Shown here: positions 15,576 through 25,159 of the stretch, in pieces
Numbering within the stretch: the first letter of the stretch is position 1
Layout: each line of letters begins with the position of its first letter
From: Bdellovibrionales bacterium
GTDB lineage: Bacteria > Bdellovibrionota > Bdellovibrionia > Bdellovibrionales > UBA1609
DNA: 39,748 nucleotides
Assembly: GCA_023299885.1 (NCBI GenBank)
Contig: JALZUS010000009.1
Coordinates: 1-39,748 of the forward strand
Direction: 5' to 3'
Notes under the pieces: model-generated
Told to the model about the DNA's origin: nothing
What the model saw: only the letters and a program-made list of their open reading frames with translations
The model's database searches: none
Position numbers and translations under genes: made by a program

Positions 15576-17042
15576 CTACCTGATGGGTTTGATTTCACAG
15601 CGGCTTTTGATAGCGGCTTGAACTCCGCCTTTTTCATCTTTCCAGTTCTCGCCTAGGTAGCCCCAGCTGAGTTGGCTTTTTCCATAAAGTTTAAATGGAT
15701 TTATTCTTTTCTCTTTTATTTTCTTGCCTAAAGATCTAATTCTTATTTCATCACTAGAACGTGATAAAACTTCAAACTCTACAAGTTCTGCTTGGTTAAG
15801 AATGCTTTTTAGTTCTGTTTTTAGGTTTGCAAACCTGTACTTAAAATACTTATTAGAAAGAGCTTTGATAGCATCAATTCTACTATCTAAAGAGACAATT
15901 CTAGGTCTTGTTGTTTGCGAGTACTGTTTGTAGGCAAGCTTACTTGCTGCCGACTTATTCTTTTTAAATTGTTTTTTTAGAGCCTCTATAGCCTCTATTT
16001 CAGAAATATAGTTATTAATAGTGTTTTGCATTCTTAAGGCGTCAGGCTGGACACCTAAATATCTTAATACCTCTGTGGGGTAACCTTTATAGAGTTTTTT
16101 AGGTGATTTATTAATGCTATTTACAAAATGGTTATAAAGCTGATTTCCTTGTTTGTTTTTAATAATTTCATGAATAGATTTATAATGATTATTGATTATA
16201 TCTACAGATTTTTTTGCTTCAGGATAATGGCAAAGCTTTAAAAAGCTAATGCTTTGAGAAAGTAATAAGCTGGGTTTCCATGCTCTTTCAGATGTACTTT
16301 TTTGAACATAAAAAGCATTCCCTAAAGCCTTTGACTCCTTGTTTAGTGATAAGTATGTCCAACTCACTTCAGTTAAGCCTTCTGGCCAGATAGGGCTTGT
16401 AGCTCTTACTTTTTTATACGCTTTTTCAGCCGCCGAGTAGCGCCCGCCGGCATTTAAAAGCTTGCCTAAGCTTGAGTAGAGAATGTCACCAAATTTTAAA
16501 TCTTCATCTGAGAGTTTATTTTTGTCTTTGAGTCGAAAAATACTTTCTGCTTTTTGCATATATTTAAGTGCGCTTTTAACTTGTTTTTTATTGAGATGAG
16601 CCACTGAGCGCAAATAGTAGATAGAGTCATCAACCTCGCTGCCGCCTTGTAAGTTTCTAGTAATAGCTAATACAGAGTCATATTTACTTTGTAAATTATA
16701 GAGCTTGGCTTTTTCATTTATTAGGTAATTTCTAGCTTCGCCTTTTAAGCTTTTAAGGCTCATCTTGCTGACAATAGTATTTACTTTCTCTTCGTAGCCT
16801 GCTGGCGTTTGAGATAATATTTTTAATAAAGCCGCTTTATTGCTTGTACGCTTTGATAGCTGCCCTAAAACATTAAGCTTGTCAGTTGTAAGTTCGTATT
16901 CATTTAAGCATTTAGCAGTTATATAAGAGCCTTTTTGAGTATTATAAAATTTTGCAATCTCATCTATACAATTACTTTTTTTTGCAGCTTGGGATAGGCT
17001 GCATGATAAAGAAATAACTAATGCTAATAAAATACGAGTCAT
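15576..17042 (-). CDS. Exported TPR-like protein at the end of the Agl/Glt-like cluster
   Basis: This 488-residue protein has a signal peptide (MTRILLALVISLSCSLSQAA) and a helical, repeat-rich body. Segments such as SIYYLRSVAHLNKKQVKSAL (near 138) and LGKLLNAGGRYSAAEKAYKK (near 192) read as TPR units. The C-terminal third is coiled-coil-like and rich in Lys, Ser and Leu (residues 345-440). It starts nine bases after the outer-membrane beta-barrel gene, so the two are co-transcribed. A periplasmic scaffold role is inferred. It could correspond to one of the periplasmic TPR Glt proteins, but I cannot say which. Confidence 0.75.
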   Translation of the reverse strand: MTRILLALVISLSCSLSQAAKKSNCIDEIAKFYNTQKGSYITAKCLNEYELTTDKLNVLGQLSKRTSNKAALLKILSQTPAGYEEKVNTIVSKMSLKSLKGEARNYLINEKAKLYNLQSKYDSVLAITRNLQGGSEVDDSIYYLRSVAHLNKKQVKSALKYMQKAESIFRLKDKNKLSDEDLKFGDILYSSLGKLLNAGGRYSAAEKAYKKVRATSPIWPEGLTEVSWTYLSLNKESKALGNAFYVQKSTSERAWKPSLLLSQSISFLKLCHYPEAKKSVDIINNHYKSIHEIIKNKQGNQLYNHFVNSINKSPKKLYKGYPTEVLRYLGVQPDALRMQNTINNYISEIEAIEALKKQFKKNKSAASKLAYKQYSQTTRPRIVSLDSRIDAIKALSNKYFKYRFANLKTELKSILNQAELVEFEVLSRSSDEIRIRSLGKKIKEKRINPFKLYGKSQLSWGYLGENWKDEKGGVQAAIKSRCEIKPIR

Positions 17043-17051
17043 AAAAAATCC

Positions 17052-17768
17052 TTAAAATAAAATATTAATGCCAGCTTTTAAAACAGTGTCGTTAATTAAA
17101 CGGCTTCCTTCGTCATCGCCATCTTGAAAGCTTCTTATGTCTGAGTTGTACCAATTGTTTTCAAGATCAATTCTTAACGCGAATGACTTATTAAGATAAA
17201 AAAGCTGATGAACGCCAAAACCTGCAGAAATTGTAGATTGCTCACTGTCTTCTGCTTGAGTGATTTGCTCATAACTTACTAAGCCAACTCTTAAAGAAAA
17301 CATAAGGTCAAAGTAGATAAGGTTAGTGCCTAAGAGGCTCATTTTTGCATAGATAGGAGAATATAAAAGCTTTGCACCAAATGTATTAGTTGTGCGCCCA
17401 TATTCAAAAGTAGCGGCCCCTGTAGATTCATTATTTAGAGCCTCTTGAGCTTCACCATCTTCTAAAAAAGATTGAGTGTAATCAAGTTCTATACCTAGAT
17501 GCTCGTTAAAGAAATAACCAGCTGCAAAAGTAGCTGCAAATCCGTCACTATAAGGGTCGTTAATATGTAAGCCACCTAATAAAGAGATATTTAAGCGATT
17601 CTGTTTTGCAAAATACCTTTTTTGAATCACTCTGTACTCACCTTTGCTTGGTGACCAGTAATTATCGATAAGTTTTTTAGTATTTACTTTTTTTGCACGT
17701 CTTTTACTTTGTGCCATTGATGTATGTGCTGTCGCTAGTGTTAGCAAAACAATAATAATGTATTTCAT
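17052..17768 (-). CDS. Outer-membrane beta-barrel protein (myxobacterial-type OMP domain)
   Basis: I choose ATG 17768 (238 residues) because AAGGA lies about eight bases upstream and the protein then begins with a proper signal peptide (MKYIIIVLLTLATAHTSMAQ); a start at 17807 would add thirteen unsuited residues. After a short basic stretch, YRVIQKRYFAKQNRLNIS, LLGGLHINDPYSDGF and AAGYFFNEHLGIELDYTQS match the pattern of the outer-membrane beta-barrel domain common in Myxococcus and Bdellovibrio. The chain ends INILF, a C-terminal aromatic suited for BAM. It probably forms a small barrel serving as the outer-membrane part of the cluster. Confidence 0.82.
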   Translation of the reverse strand: MKYIIIVLLTLATAHTSMAQSKRRAKKVNTKKLIDNYWSPSKGEYRVIQKRYFAKQNRLNISLLGGLHINDPYSDGFAATFAAGYFFNEHLGIELDYTQSFLEDGEAQEALNNESTGAATFEYGRTTNTFGAKLLYSPIYAKMSLLGTNLIYFDLMFSLRVGLVSYEQITQAEDSEQSTISAGFGVHQLFYLNKSFALRIDLENNWYNSDIRSFQDGDDEGSRLINDTVLKAGINILF

Positions 17769-17839
17769 GATGAAGTCCTTCTCTTGCTTTAAAGGAAGGC
17801 TATCCATGCTCTCCTTGTAATCTTTTAATTCATTAAAAC

Positions 17840-19384
17840 TTAGTTCGTCTTTAAGTGAAATGGATATTCTACTTGAACCAAAGTCCCGCCTTTAGGTTTT
17901 GGAAATTGCCATTTCTTAATTGCATTGTTAATACATCCTGCCACTTTTGCATCTCTTAAAGTATTTCTACGTGAAGCAATAGTACTTACTCTACCACTAG
18001 AGTTTATAACAAAACGTGGCTCATAGACACCCTGAAGGCTTGGATTTAAGCCGAGTCTTCTGTTGTAACAGTAATTAATATCACCTTTATTTCTTCTGAT
18101 AACTCTTTCTATTTCTGCTCGGCTTAAACCGCCGGTAACAGTCATGTCATCACCTAGGCCTGAAACAATGCCTCTTTTGGAGTTACCGTTAGAGATACCC
18201 TCGCCAGTGCCCAGACCTTTGCCGTGTCCGCCAAGGCTTAATGTCCTTCCAGAGCCTAGTTTATAAGATCCAAGCCCATCGCCTTTACCGCCTTTGCCGC
18301 CAATACCAAGATCATCACCAGAACCAAAAGAACGGCCCTTTCTTCTTGAATCAAATGACCCTGCTACACCATTAGGTGTTGCCGTGGCAGATCCATAAGA
18401 TTTTGCTTTAGAGTTAATTCCTAAAGAGCCTGCAAGGTTAGCTAGAGAGCTCGTTTTGTTAGAATCAATAGCTGTTTTTCCTGAAATAGTTCCTTTTGAT
18501 TTTTTAGCACCAGATTTAGATTGGACTATTTTTTTAGAAACTGTACTTTTACTGCTATTGGCAGCAGACTTTTTAATACGCTTAGCTTTTACTTTAGGCC
18601 CTGCTACTTTAGGTTTAGAAGAGGCTTTTTTTGCAGTTGGTTTCACCGCTGCTTTAACTGGAGTGTCTTTAGGTGTTGTAAAGATTTTTTCACGTTTTTC
18701 CTGAAGCTTTGCTTGATCTATCTTAATAACATCAAGCTGTTTATTGCTATTTTTATAATCTTTTATCCATTTTAAGCCAAAATTTAACACTAATATAGCT
18801 ACTACTATGCCGGCATAAACTTTTAATGATTTTTTGATAGTATCTTTGTTTTCAGCTACAAAATCATTAACTTGCTTTTGCTCTAATGGGTTTACATAAA
18901 CTACACGAGTCTTATATTGAAGCCCCGATTCTTTTGATTCATGAGACTCCCAATCAGTAGAAAGCGGAGCTTTAATTTTAATAGTTTTGCTTCCGGCAGT
19001 GACCTTAATAACTTTTTTAAAAGGAAGGACATCAGTATGTACAACTCCGTTTGCTTGGTATGTCAGTAATTGAATTTGCTTAGTAGCACTGCGCTCTTTG
19101 CTAGTGAAATCAAAATCAGGAGATTTTATATCTACTAAAGACATCTCAATCTTAACATCCTTAGAGATAACCAATGCTTGCCCATTATTAACTTTTTTCT
19201 CAAACATCATCCAATCACCAGACTTGTTTGTTACTACTGATACTGAATTAAACTTGCTTTTTTCTTTTGAAATATTATGTAACACAGTAGGCTCTAAAAT
19301 TTGCACCTCTTTTTGGTTAGGATGAGCCGTTTTTGTAAGTACAAGTTTTCCATTTTTAAATATTTTTGCTACTAATAACTTCAT
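17840..19384 (-). CDS. AgmX/PglI (GltG/GltJ-like) trans-envelope linker protein
   Basis: This 514-residue protein has four parts: a cytoplasmic beta-rich N-terminal region (1-183); one transmembrane helix (186-205); a long periplasmic linker that is Lys/Ala/Ser-rich (225-300) then Gly-rich (325-405); and a C-terminal domain (419-514). The last begins LSRAEIERVIRRNKGDINYCYN and contains GVYEPRFVINSSGRVS and VAGCINNAIKKWQFP. This is the TonB-like AgmX/PglI C-terminal domain, with Cys439 and Cys484 able to form a disulfide. In Myxococcus GltG and GltJ have this layout and connect the AglRQS motor to the outer membrane. The start overlaps the preceding gene by one base (TAATG). Confidence 0.85.
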   Translation of the reverse strand: MKLLVAKIFKNGKLVLTKTAHPNQKEVQILEPTVLHNISKEKSKFNSVSVVTNKSGDWMMFEKKVNNGQALVISKDVKIEMSLVDIKSPDFDFTSKERSATKQIQLLTYQANGVVHTDVLPFKKVIKVTAGSKTIKIKAPLSTDWESHESKESGLQYKTRVVYVNPLEQKQVNDFVAENKDTIKKSLKVYAGIVVAILVLNFGLKWIKDYKNSNKQLDVIKIDQAKLQEKREKIFTTPKDTPVKAAVKPTAKKASSKPKVAGPKVKAKRIKKSAANSSKSTVSKKIVQSKSGAKKSKGTISGKTAIDSNKTSSLANLAGSLGINSKAKSYGSATATPNGVAGSFDSRRKGRSFGSGDDLGIGGKGGKGDGLGSYKLGSGRTLSLGGHGKGLGTGEGISNGNSKRGIVSGLGDDMTVTGGLSRAEIERVIRRNKGDINYCYNRRLGLNPSLQGVYEPRFVINSSGRVSTIASRRNTLRDAKVAGCINNAIKKWQFPKPKGGTLVQVEYPFHLKTN

Positions 19385-19641
19385 TAGTCTCTCCCAGTAA
19401 ATCTAGAGAGCTCATTCACTCTGTCTAAGTAATTACTATTTTGACTAAATATATAATCAAATTTATCAGGCTTAAGCTCTTTAATGACAGACCTCGATGA
19501 TTCAAAGCCTTCCCCGTATAATGTAGAGCCTCTGAATTTATGCTCCTTTTTATTTTCATAGCTTGAGCTGCCTTTTTTTACTTGGGCAAAAGAGCTCGTA
19601 CTTATAAATATAAGGCTTAACAGAATAAGAGCTTTCATCAT
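19384..19641 (-). CDS. Small exported protein within the Agl/Glt-like cluster
   Basis: This 85-residue protein has a signal peptide ending ISTSSFAQ (about residue 20) and a 65-residue polar mature part with no cysteine or membrane segment. GGGAG precedes the ATG. Its start overlaps the stop of the 934-residue TPR gene by four bases (ATGA), and its stop shares a base with the start of the AgmX/PglI-like gene, so all three are translationally coupled. I do not recognise a family. The position argues for a small periplasmic accessory of the machine. Confidence 0.75.
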   Translation of the reverse strand: MMKALILLSLIFISTSSFAQVKKGSSSYENKKEHKFRGSTLYGEGFESSRSVIKELKPDKFDYIFSQNSNYLDRVNELSRFTGRD

Positions 19642-22442
19642 ACTTTCTCCCTGATTTTTCTAACCTGTATTTTCATTCTAGTTTCTAAAGTTTTAAATTT
19701 TCTTTTGTAAGCTTTGCTTACTTTTTTATTGCTGCCCATATGGTCTTTAGCTAGCTCAGTAGCTTCTAAAAATGAGCCTCTTAAAACTTCTGCCACTTGA
19801 ATGAGTTCTTTCTTAGTTGAAGAAACGCTATTCGGTGAACCTTCAATTTTTAAGCTGTTCATATAATCAAATATCTCAATATAGGCTTTATTAATCTCAT
19901 AGAGCGACTTAACTGAAGACTCGCTATCATTGTAGTCTAATACTTCTTGATGCTTTCCAATAAACTTAGTTCCAGACCTTACAGCCTTTTCAACTAAGCT
20001 TTTTGCTTGAGTTGGGCTTAATATATCTCTTGTTTTTTTAAGTTCAAATTTAGCTATTTTAGTCCCTAAATGAGTAGCTCGCCCTTTAACTTCACTGCTT
20101 GCACTGCGGCTTTTTCTTATAGTTCTTATGTTTTGAGCCATTTTAGAATGTTTCTTAGATCTGTAAGCATACTCGGCCTCTTTGTACCAAGCTTCAGCTT
20201 TAAAAGGCTCTTTAGCTTCTCTTTTTAATGTAGCTAAAGAGTAAAGGTAAAATTTATGCTTTGGTTTTTCGACAAAATCAAAAAGCCTTTGGTGCATTTG
20301 CTCATTTACTTTTTCGTTATTAGATTTTAATAAAGCTGACACATTAGCTTGGGCCATTTTATAGTTTTTTGCCTTTATATAGTTATCTGTTTTAACCCAT
20401 TTCCAAGCCTGTTTGTTCACTGGGTCTGCACCCTCTAACAGCTGAGCTACTGTAGCGACATCATTGTATTTTTTCTTCTTTTTATAGATTTCAAGGGCCT
20501 GATTAAGCCCTCCTAAAGATTTTTCATTTTTTGGGTTTTGCTTATAATATTTTACATATTGATCTGCTGCCAATTTCCATGAATTGTCTTTTTTATAGTT
20601 AACAGCCATGTTCCATGACGCTTTAATTTTTTTATTAGGATCAAAACCTTTTGCAATAAAACCAGATAGGTATTCATTTGCTTTTTTATATTTTTTCTTT
20701 GACTCAAATTGCTCTGCTGCTTTGAAAAACGAGTCTTCATAGGCTAATTTTAACCCACGTAACCGTCTATGCTCTCTATTGAGTAGAACTAATTCACCTA
20801 AGTATCTGTTTGCACTTACATAATCTTTTTTATCTTCAAATATTTTCAGTGCACCATCTTGTGACTCTATGCCTTTTTTTGTGTTTGGGAATTTTTTACC
20901 TAAACTTATAAATACAGCTTGTGCTGGATCTAGTTGCCCTAGCTGGACATCTACCCTGGCAACTTTATAAAACATATTTAAGTACTGGCTGCCCCTTGGA
21001 TATTTTGTACCGTAAGTGCGTGTTAAGCTATTAAGCCTATTTCTTTGCTCTACGCTCCATTTATCATTAGTCACAGATTCTACCTGTGTTGCTACAGATG
21101 ATATCCACAAGTCTTCAGCTTTGTTGTCTGTCGTTAATGCGGCTGCTTGTTCATAGTGATGACTGGCTTTTGAATAGTTTTTCACTTCTCTATAAGTTTC
21201 TGCAGCTATATTATGAATCTTACTTTGTTTTATATTATCGCTGTTACCAAATAAAATTAAGCCTTCTGCAAGATTGGCTACAGCCGGAGCTATAGTAGCC
21301 GTTGATTTTGTTTTTTTAAGCCAAAGATTATACCATGTCTCTAAATGCGTTCGCGCTTGAGAAGATATTTTTTGCTTAGCTTCACTATCTTTCTTGTTAA
21401 TAGACTTATAGGCAATATTATAAAGCTTTGAAGATTCTATAAAGCGATCTTGGTTCTCTAGTGCGACAGCTCTATGAAGACTATATTCCCAGAGCCTACT
21501 TGAAGACCTATAATCTTTTAGTAATACATCAAGGATAGCTGACTCAGAATTAAAATCTGATTTATCTCTAAAAGCTACAGATTGCTCCAAAAGTACAGAT
21601 TCAAGATCATCTTTGTTTTTTGCTATAGATGAATAAAAGGCGTTTGCTTCTTGCCCTTTTTTAGCTTCAACAAAAAATATTGGAAGATCTGAAAGTACAT
21701 CTTCATACACGTCAAACTTTGAGCTAGAAGCTGCTGAAGCGTTTACGGCGGACTTCATGTCCGCTAATGCTGATTTGCTGTTGCCCATAAAATACTGCGT
21801 CCAAGCTCTTTTATAAATACTGTAAGCTCTTTCAGCAAAATTTTTGTCTGACTGAGCTACAGTATAGTATTTGTAAGCTTCCTTGTGATTCTTTCTTCCG
21901 TAGTAGATTTCACCTAAAGCATTGTTAATTTCTGATTTTCTTGGGGTATTTCTAAATTCTGACAAATACAGTTTAAAGTTTTCTATGGCTTTTTTTTCAT
22001 TATTTTTACCGCTATAAGCATTTGCTAAAAGGTAAAGAACATCTTCTCTTTTGCTGTACTTTGGGTATTTATTCTTAATAGCTTCTGTATTAACAATAAT
22101 TTGAGAAAGATAATTTGATATGCTTTTTAGATTTGTAAAATTAACCCCATTATCTAGAGTTTTATTTTTTTTATTAAAATCGACAAAGTATTTTGTCATT
22201 ACTTTTTTAAGATACAAGTCAGCAAGTCTATGCCTCACTTGTGGCTCAATGGCTGTACCCTGATGCTTTCTTATAAGGTTTTTAGCTTTTTCAATAGCTA
22301 AATCTTCATTGTGATGAGCAATAAATTCAACAGAAGTTGATTTCTTTTTGTTAAGCAGAAACTGTACAAAATCTTTTTGACCAGCAAAAACAGTTGATGT
22401 GCAAAAAACCACAAATAAAACTAAATTTAAATATATTCTCAT
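19638..22442 (-). CDS. Large exported TPR protein (GltE/AglT-like scaffold)
   Basis: This 934-residue protein has a signal peptide (residues 1-20, ending VFAG) and is helical repeat throughout. TPR-type units include YLLANAYSGKNNEKKAIENF (near 127), ALGEIYYGRKNHKEAYKYYT (near 166) and AETYREVKNYSKASHHYEQA (near 408). It is probably a periplasmic solenoid scaffold. In Myxococcus, TPR proteins (including GltE/AglT) accompany the Agl motor. The 139-base gap upstream is the longest inside the cluster; it has a small GGGA...TCCC inverted repeat but no promoter I trust. The four-base overlap with the 85-residue gene couples them. Confidence 0.8.
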   Translation of the reverse strand: MRIYLNLVLFVVFCTSTVFAGQKDFVQFLLNKKKSTSVEFIAHHNEDLAIEKAKNLIRKHQGTAIEPQVRHRLADLYLKKVMTKYFVDFNKKNKTLDNGVNFTNLKSISNYLSQIIVNTEAIKNKYPKYSKREDVLYLLANAYSGKNNEKKAIENFKLYLSEFRNTPRKSEINNALGEIYYGRKNHKEAYKYYTVAQSDKNFAERAYSIYKRAWTQYFMGNSKSALADMKSAVNASAASSSKFDVYEDVLSDLPIFFVEAKKGQEANAFYSSIAKNKDDLESVLLEQSVAFRDKSDFNSESAILDVLLKDYRSSSRLWEYSLHRAVALENQDRFIESSKLYNIAYKSINKKDSEAKQKISSQARTHLETWYNLWLKKTKSTATIAPAVANLAEGLILFGNSDNIKQSKIHNIAAETYREVKNYSKASHHYEQAAALTTDNKAEDLWISSVATQVESVTNDKWSVEQRNRLNSLTRTYGTKYPRGSQYLNMFYKVARVDVQLGQLDPAQAVFISLGKKFPNTKKGIESQDGALKIFEDKKDYVSANRYLGELVLLNREHRRLRGLKLAYEDSFFKAAEQFESKKKYKKANEYLSGFIAKGFDPNKKIKASWNMAVNYKKDNSWKLAADQYVKYYKQNPKNEKSLGGLNQALEIYKKKKKYNDVATVAQLLEGADPVNKQAWKWVKTDNYIKAKNYKMAQANVSALLKSNNEKVNEQMHQRLFDFVEKPKHKFYLYSLATLKREAKEPFKAEAWYKEAEYAYRSKKHSKMAQNIRTIRKSRSASSEVKGRATHLGTKIAKFELKKTRDILSPTQAKSLVEKAVRSGTKFIGKHQEVLDYNDSESSVKSLYEINKAYIEIFDYMNSLKIEGSPNSVSSTKKELIQVAEVLRGSFLEATELAKDHMGSNKKVSKAYKRKFKTLETRMKIQVRKIREKV

Positions 22443-22581
22443 AACGCCTACTTATCGGGAGTTTCCCTACTAATGTTGAGGCAAATAAAACACCAGTACC
22501 TTGGTCTAATTAGGCGATACCTAGCAAGTTGAAGTGAACTGTTTTTGTTAAAATTTTATACAGAGGGTTTATTGTGCTGTT

Positions 22582-23607
22582 TTAGAATTTTTTATTTATT
22601 TCAATACCATACTTATAAATAAAGTCTCCGGATCTATTTATTTCAGAGCCAAAAACACTATCAACTTGGTCTGGGAAATCAACAGTAAACCTATTATCTT
22701 CTTTTGAAATACCTAGCTGTAATAGAACTCCAGCTTTACCTAAATTAAATAACTTCTGGTCAAAATCTAAACCATACTCATCATAAAGCTTAGTATCTAA
22801 CTTTCTATATAACGACAGATTAGTGCTTTTATACGAAAAATCTAATGATGTGTTTATATAAGCGGCCTGCAAATCTTTTGTATTAGAATGCTTAAGCCCT
22901 AATTCGCCCGTAAAGCTTAGTTTGCTATTTTTATTTTTAAAAATATTTAAAGTTTTACCGACCCCTGCTGCTCCAGCAATCGTAATTCTTCCTGGAGCAT
23001 GCTCAATAACTTCATATTGAACACTTTGAAAACCATCACTCGTCTCTAAATTTCTTGCTAAATAATGAAATGTATCTTGTATAAATAAGGCGACACCAGG
23101 CTTGTCGTTGGCATAAGAAAGCTCAGTTTCAAAAACCAAAAAGTATTTATTTTTAATATTACGCTTTAATTTGATAATAGCGCCGTCGTTACTAATATTC
23201 TCTGTTCTTGTCTTTCCATTCTCTGCAAACACCGTAACGCTACCATCTGGAAGCACTGTTGGGGATAATCTTGAATATAAGCTAGAAAAAAACTCTATAG
23301 ACAGCTCTGCATTTTCATAACGCCTTAATGCTTCAATGCTAATTTCAAAAGTTTGACCTAAGTCATCTCCTTCTAGGTTATCAGATGGTTTTAAACCTAA
23401 AACCTGCCCTCCACCATGTAATAAATTATCATTTGTTGTTACTAGAGAAAAACTTGTGTCTTCTAGGCGGCCAAATTTAAACAAAGAGAACTCTTCGATT
23501 TGCTGACCGAGCTCTTGTGGTATTTCTATAGAATACTGAGCAGCTTCTTGAGCTTGGCTAGCTAGAGAAGCCATTAAAAACAAAAAAATAATCGTTATGA
23601 TTTTCAT
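22582..23607 (-). CDS. Exported beta-rich protein, putative outer-membrane protein
   Basis: This 341-residue protein has a signal peptide (MKIITIIFLFLMASLASQAQ). The mature chain alternates polar and hydrophobic residues, particularly in the last 120 residues (LSFTGELGLKHSN, YINTSLDFSYKSTNLSLYRK, GVLLQLGISKEDNRFTVDF), and ends in Phe, as in outer-membrane barrels. FGRLEDTSFSLVTTNDNLLH near residue 45 vaguely recalls the LpxR-type lipid A deacylase start, but the active-site pattern is not clear enough to call. It overlaps the stop of the ankyrin gene by four bases (ATGA). A second outer-membrane component of the machine is possible. Confidence 0.62.
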   Translation of the reverse strand: MKIITIIFLFLMASLASQAQEAAQYSIEIPQELGQQIEEFSLFKFGRLEDTSFSLVTTNDNLLHGGGQVLGLKPSDNLEGDDLGQTFEISIEALRRYENAELSIEFFSSLYSRLSPTVLPDGSVTVFAENGKTRTENISNDGAIIKLKRNIKNKYFLVFETELSYANDKPGVALFIQDTFHYLARNLETSDGFQSVQYEVIEHAPGRITIAGAAGVGKTLNIFKNKNSKLSFTGELGLKHSNTKDLQAAYINTSLDFSYKSTNLSLYRKLDTKLYDEYGLDFDQKLFNLGKAGVLLQLGISKEDNRFTVDFPDQVDSVFGSEINRSGDFIYKYGIEINKKF

Positions 23608-24623
23608 TTTAATACCTTTATCGCATTTTTGTTATTTGCATATATTGCTTTTTCTAGCGCAGTTTCGCTAGAGCTGTCTCTAATAGATTTTTGTGCTTTT
23701 CTTGAAATTAAGTATTCTAATTTTTCTATACTTCTGGCCATAGCATATTTCATCAATGCCGTCTCACCGAACTTTTTTTGGTAATCAATTGGGTAGCCAG
23801 CATCTAATAAGCGATCGGCAATATGCAAGTGACTTCCAGCAAGCGCTATGTCAAATAGAGTGCCATCATATGCTGCCTCATAATATTGGCTGCTGTTTTT
23901 CTCAAAAATTTGTTTATTATTGAATTCCATTAAATCCTCAAACAAGCCTACTCTTCCATATTTTATAACATGAGCTATCAACGTGTACCCAGAATTATCC
24001 ACAGAAAATAAATCTAAGCCAGCGTCTATTAATAACAATAGGGCCTGCCTATTATTACCAATAGCTATGTATTTAGAAACTGACTGTTTTAGTTGATTTC
24101 TGTGATTAGGGTCTACACCTAGCTCCAGCAATAAACTGACAGCAGTATTATTTCCGGCATAAGCTGCACTCATTAATGGTGTTCTTTTATAGTTATCTTC
24201 TAAATTAAAAGGGGGCTGCAAAGAAGTTAATAGTTTTCTATATTTTTCTTTATTTTCACTATTCACTTTTATAGCTATGCTATGCACAATGCTCTCGCCC
24301 CTATTGTTAACCAGTGATAAATCAGACTGTTTATATAAAAAGTTAATAAGCTTTATATTATGTCTTAAGTTTTTATTTTTTTTACTAATATTGCTCTGGC
24401 CCTCACCTATTATAGCCATCTGCAAAAGAGTTCTACCCTTTTTATCTTTTTGGTTAATATCAAAACCATGATTAAGGCAACTTTTAACAAGTTTTATATT
24501 TCCAAGATAAGCTCCGTTATGACACTGCTTGATGTTAGCTTTTTTATTTCCAATATCAGCAAATGCTAAAGATAGGAAACTAAATGTAATTGCTAATATA
24601 GAGATTGAGATTTTTTTTATCAT
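23604..24623 (-). CDS. Exported ankyrin-repeat protein
   Basis: This 339-residue protein has a signal peptide (about residues 1-22, ending LAFA) and at least six ankyrin-like units. Examples are GRTLLQMAIIGEG (near 64), KRTPLMSAAYAGNNTAVSLLL (near 146), GTLFDIALAGSHLHIADRLL (near 254) and GETALMKYAMARSIEKLEYL (near 284). The last repeat is cut off by the stop codon. Ankyrin repeats bind proteins; the signal peptide places this one in the periplasm or beyond. It starts nine bases after the second TolR-like gene and overlaps the next gene by four bases. No ankyrin protein belongs to the Glt set I know. Confidence 0.82.
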   Translation of the reverse strand: MIKKISISILAITFSFLSLAFADIGNKKANIKQCHNGAYLGNIKLVKSCLNHGFDINQKDKKGRTLLQMAIIGEGQSNISKKNKNLRHNIKLINFLYKQSDLSLVNNRGESIVHSIAIKVNSENKEKYRKLLTSLQPPFNLEDNYKRTPLMSAAYAGNNTAVSLLLELGVDPNHRNQLKQSVSKYIAIGNNRQALLLLIDAGLDLFSVDNSGYTLIAHVIKYGRVGLFEDLMEFNNKQIFEKNSSQYYEAAYDGTLFDIALAGSHLHIADRLLDAGYPIDYQKKFGETALMKYAMARSIEKLEYLISRKAQKSIRDSSSETALEKAIYANNKNAIKVLK

Positions 24624-24632
24624 ATCGTTTTC

Positions 24633-25112
24633 TTAGTTACCAGAAATTGAAGCGAGCTTAATGTCTGTGATTCCTGAAATGGCTAAAGTGTATATTATCT
24701 TCCTTAAAGTTTTATAAGGAACTGCTTTGTCAGGCTGTAAAACCCAAGTATGACCAGTTTTTTCTTTGAAGTCTTCTTGCTTAGATAGTTCTTGATAGAT
24801 AGTTTCAACAAAATCACTATCTTTTTTACTTAAGTCAGCCCTTAAAAACGTACCTCTTGATAATTTAGCTATAACTTGATCGTCTAACATAACTTGGTTT
24901 GCTGAAATAGCTATAGGTACTAATGTTTCAGTAACAATAGGCTGAGAGTACGACGTAATAGGTAGCTCTACGTTTTTTTCTTGTTTAATTTTATCAGTAG
25001 TGTTTGAAAACTGAACTAAAAAGAAAACCAATAGTATAGTAAAGGCATCTACAAGCGCTGTTAATTGTACGCTATGAGTTTTAACTGTTTTCTTTTTTCT
25101 ACGCTTAATCAT
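24633..25112 (-). CDS. TolR/ExbD-like proton-channel subunit (AglS-like)
   Basis: This 159-residue protein has a basic N-terminus (KRRKKKTVK), one transmembrane helix (about 17-36) and a periplasmic domain, the ExbD/TolR layout. Asp22 in LTALVDAFTILLVFF sits where ExbD/TolR place the protonatable aspartate essential for proton-motive-force use. It follows the first TolR-like gene by 47 bases and precedes the ankyrin gene by nine. In Myxococcus the AglQ and AglS pair plays this role with AglR. Confidence 0.85.
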   Translation of the reverse strand: MIKRRKKKTVKTHSVQLTALVDAFTILLVFFLVQFSNTTDKIKQEKNVELPITSYSQPIVTETLVPIAISANQVMLDDQVIAKLSRGTFLRADLSKKDSDFVETIYQELSKQEDFKEKTGHTWVLQPDKAVPYKTLRKIIYTLAISGITDIKLASISGN

Positions 25113-25159
25113 TGTGATATTCCTTTGATTGTTTGCCTTATTTAGTGATCTTTAATAAT

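Noticed and set aside
22582-23607. LpxR-type lipid A deacylase
   Set aside because: Only a vague similarity near the N-terminus; the family's active-site residues are not clearly recognisable and the context is the motor cluster.
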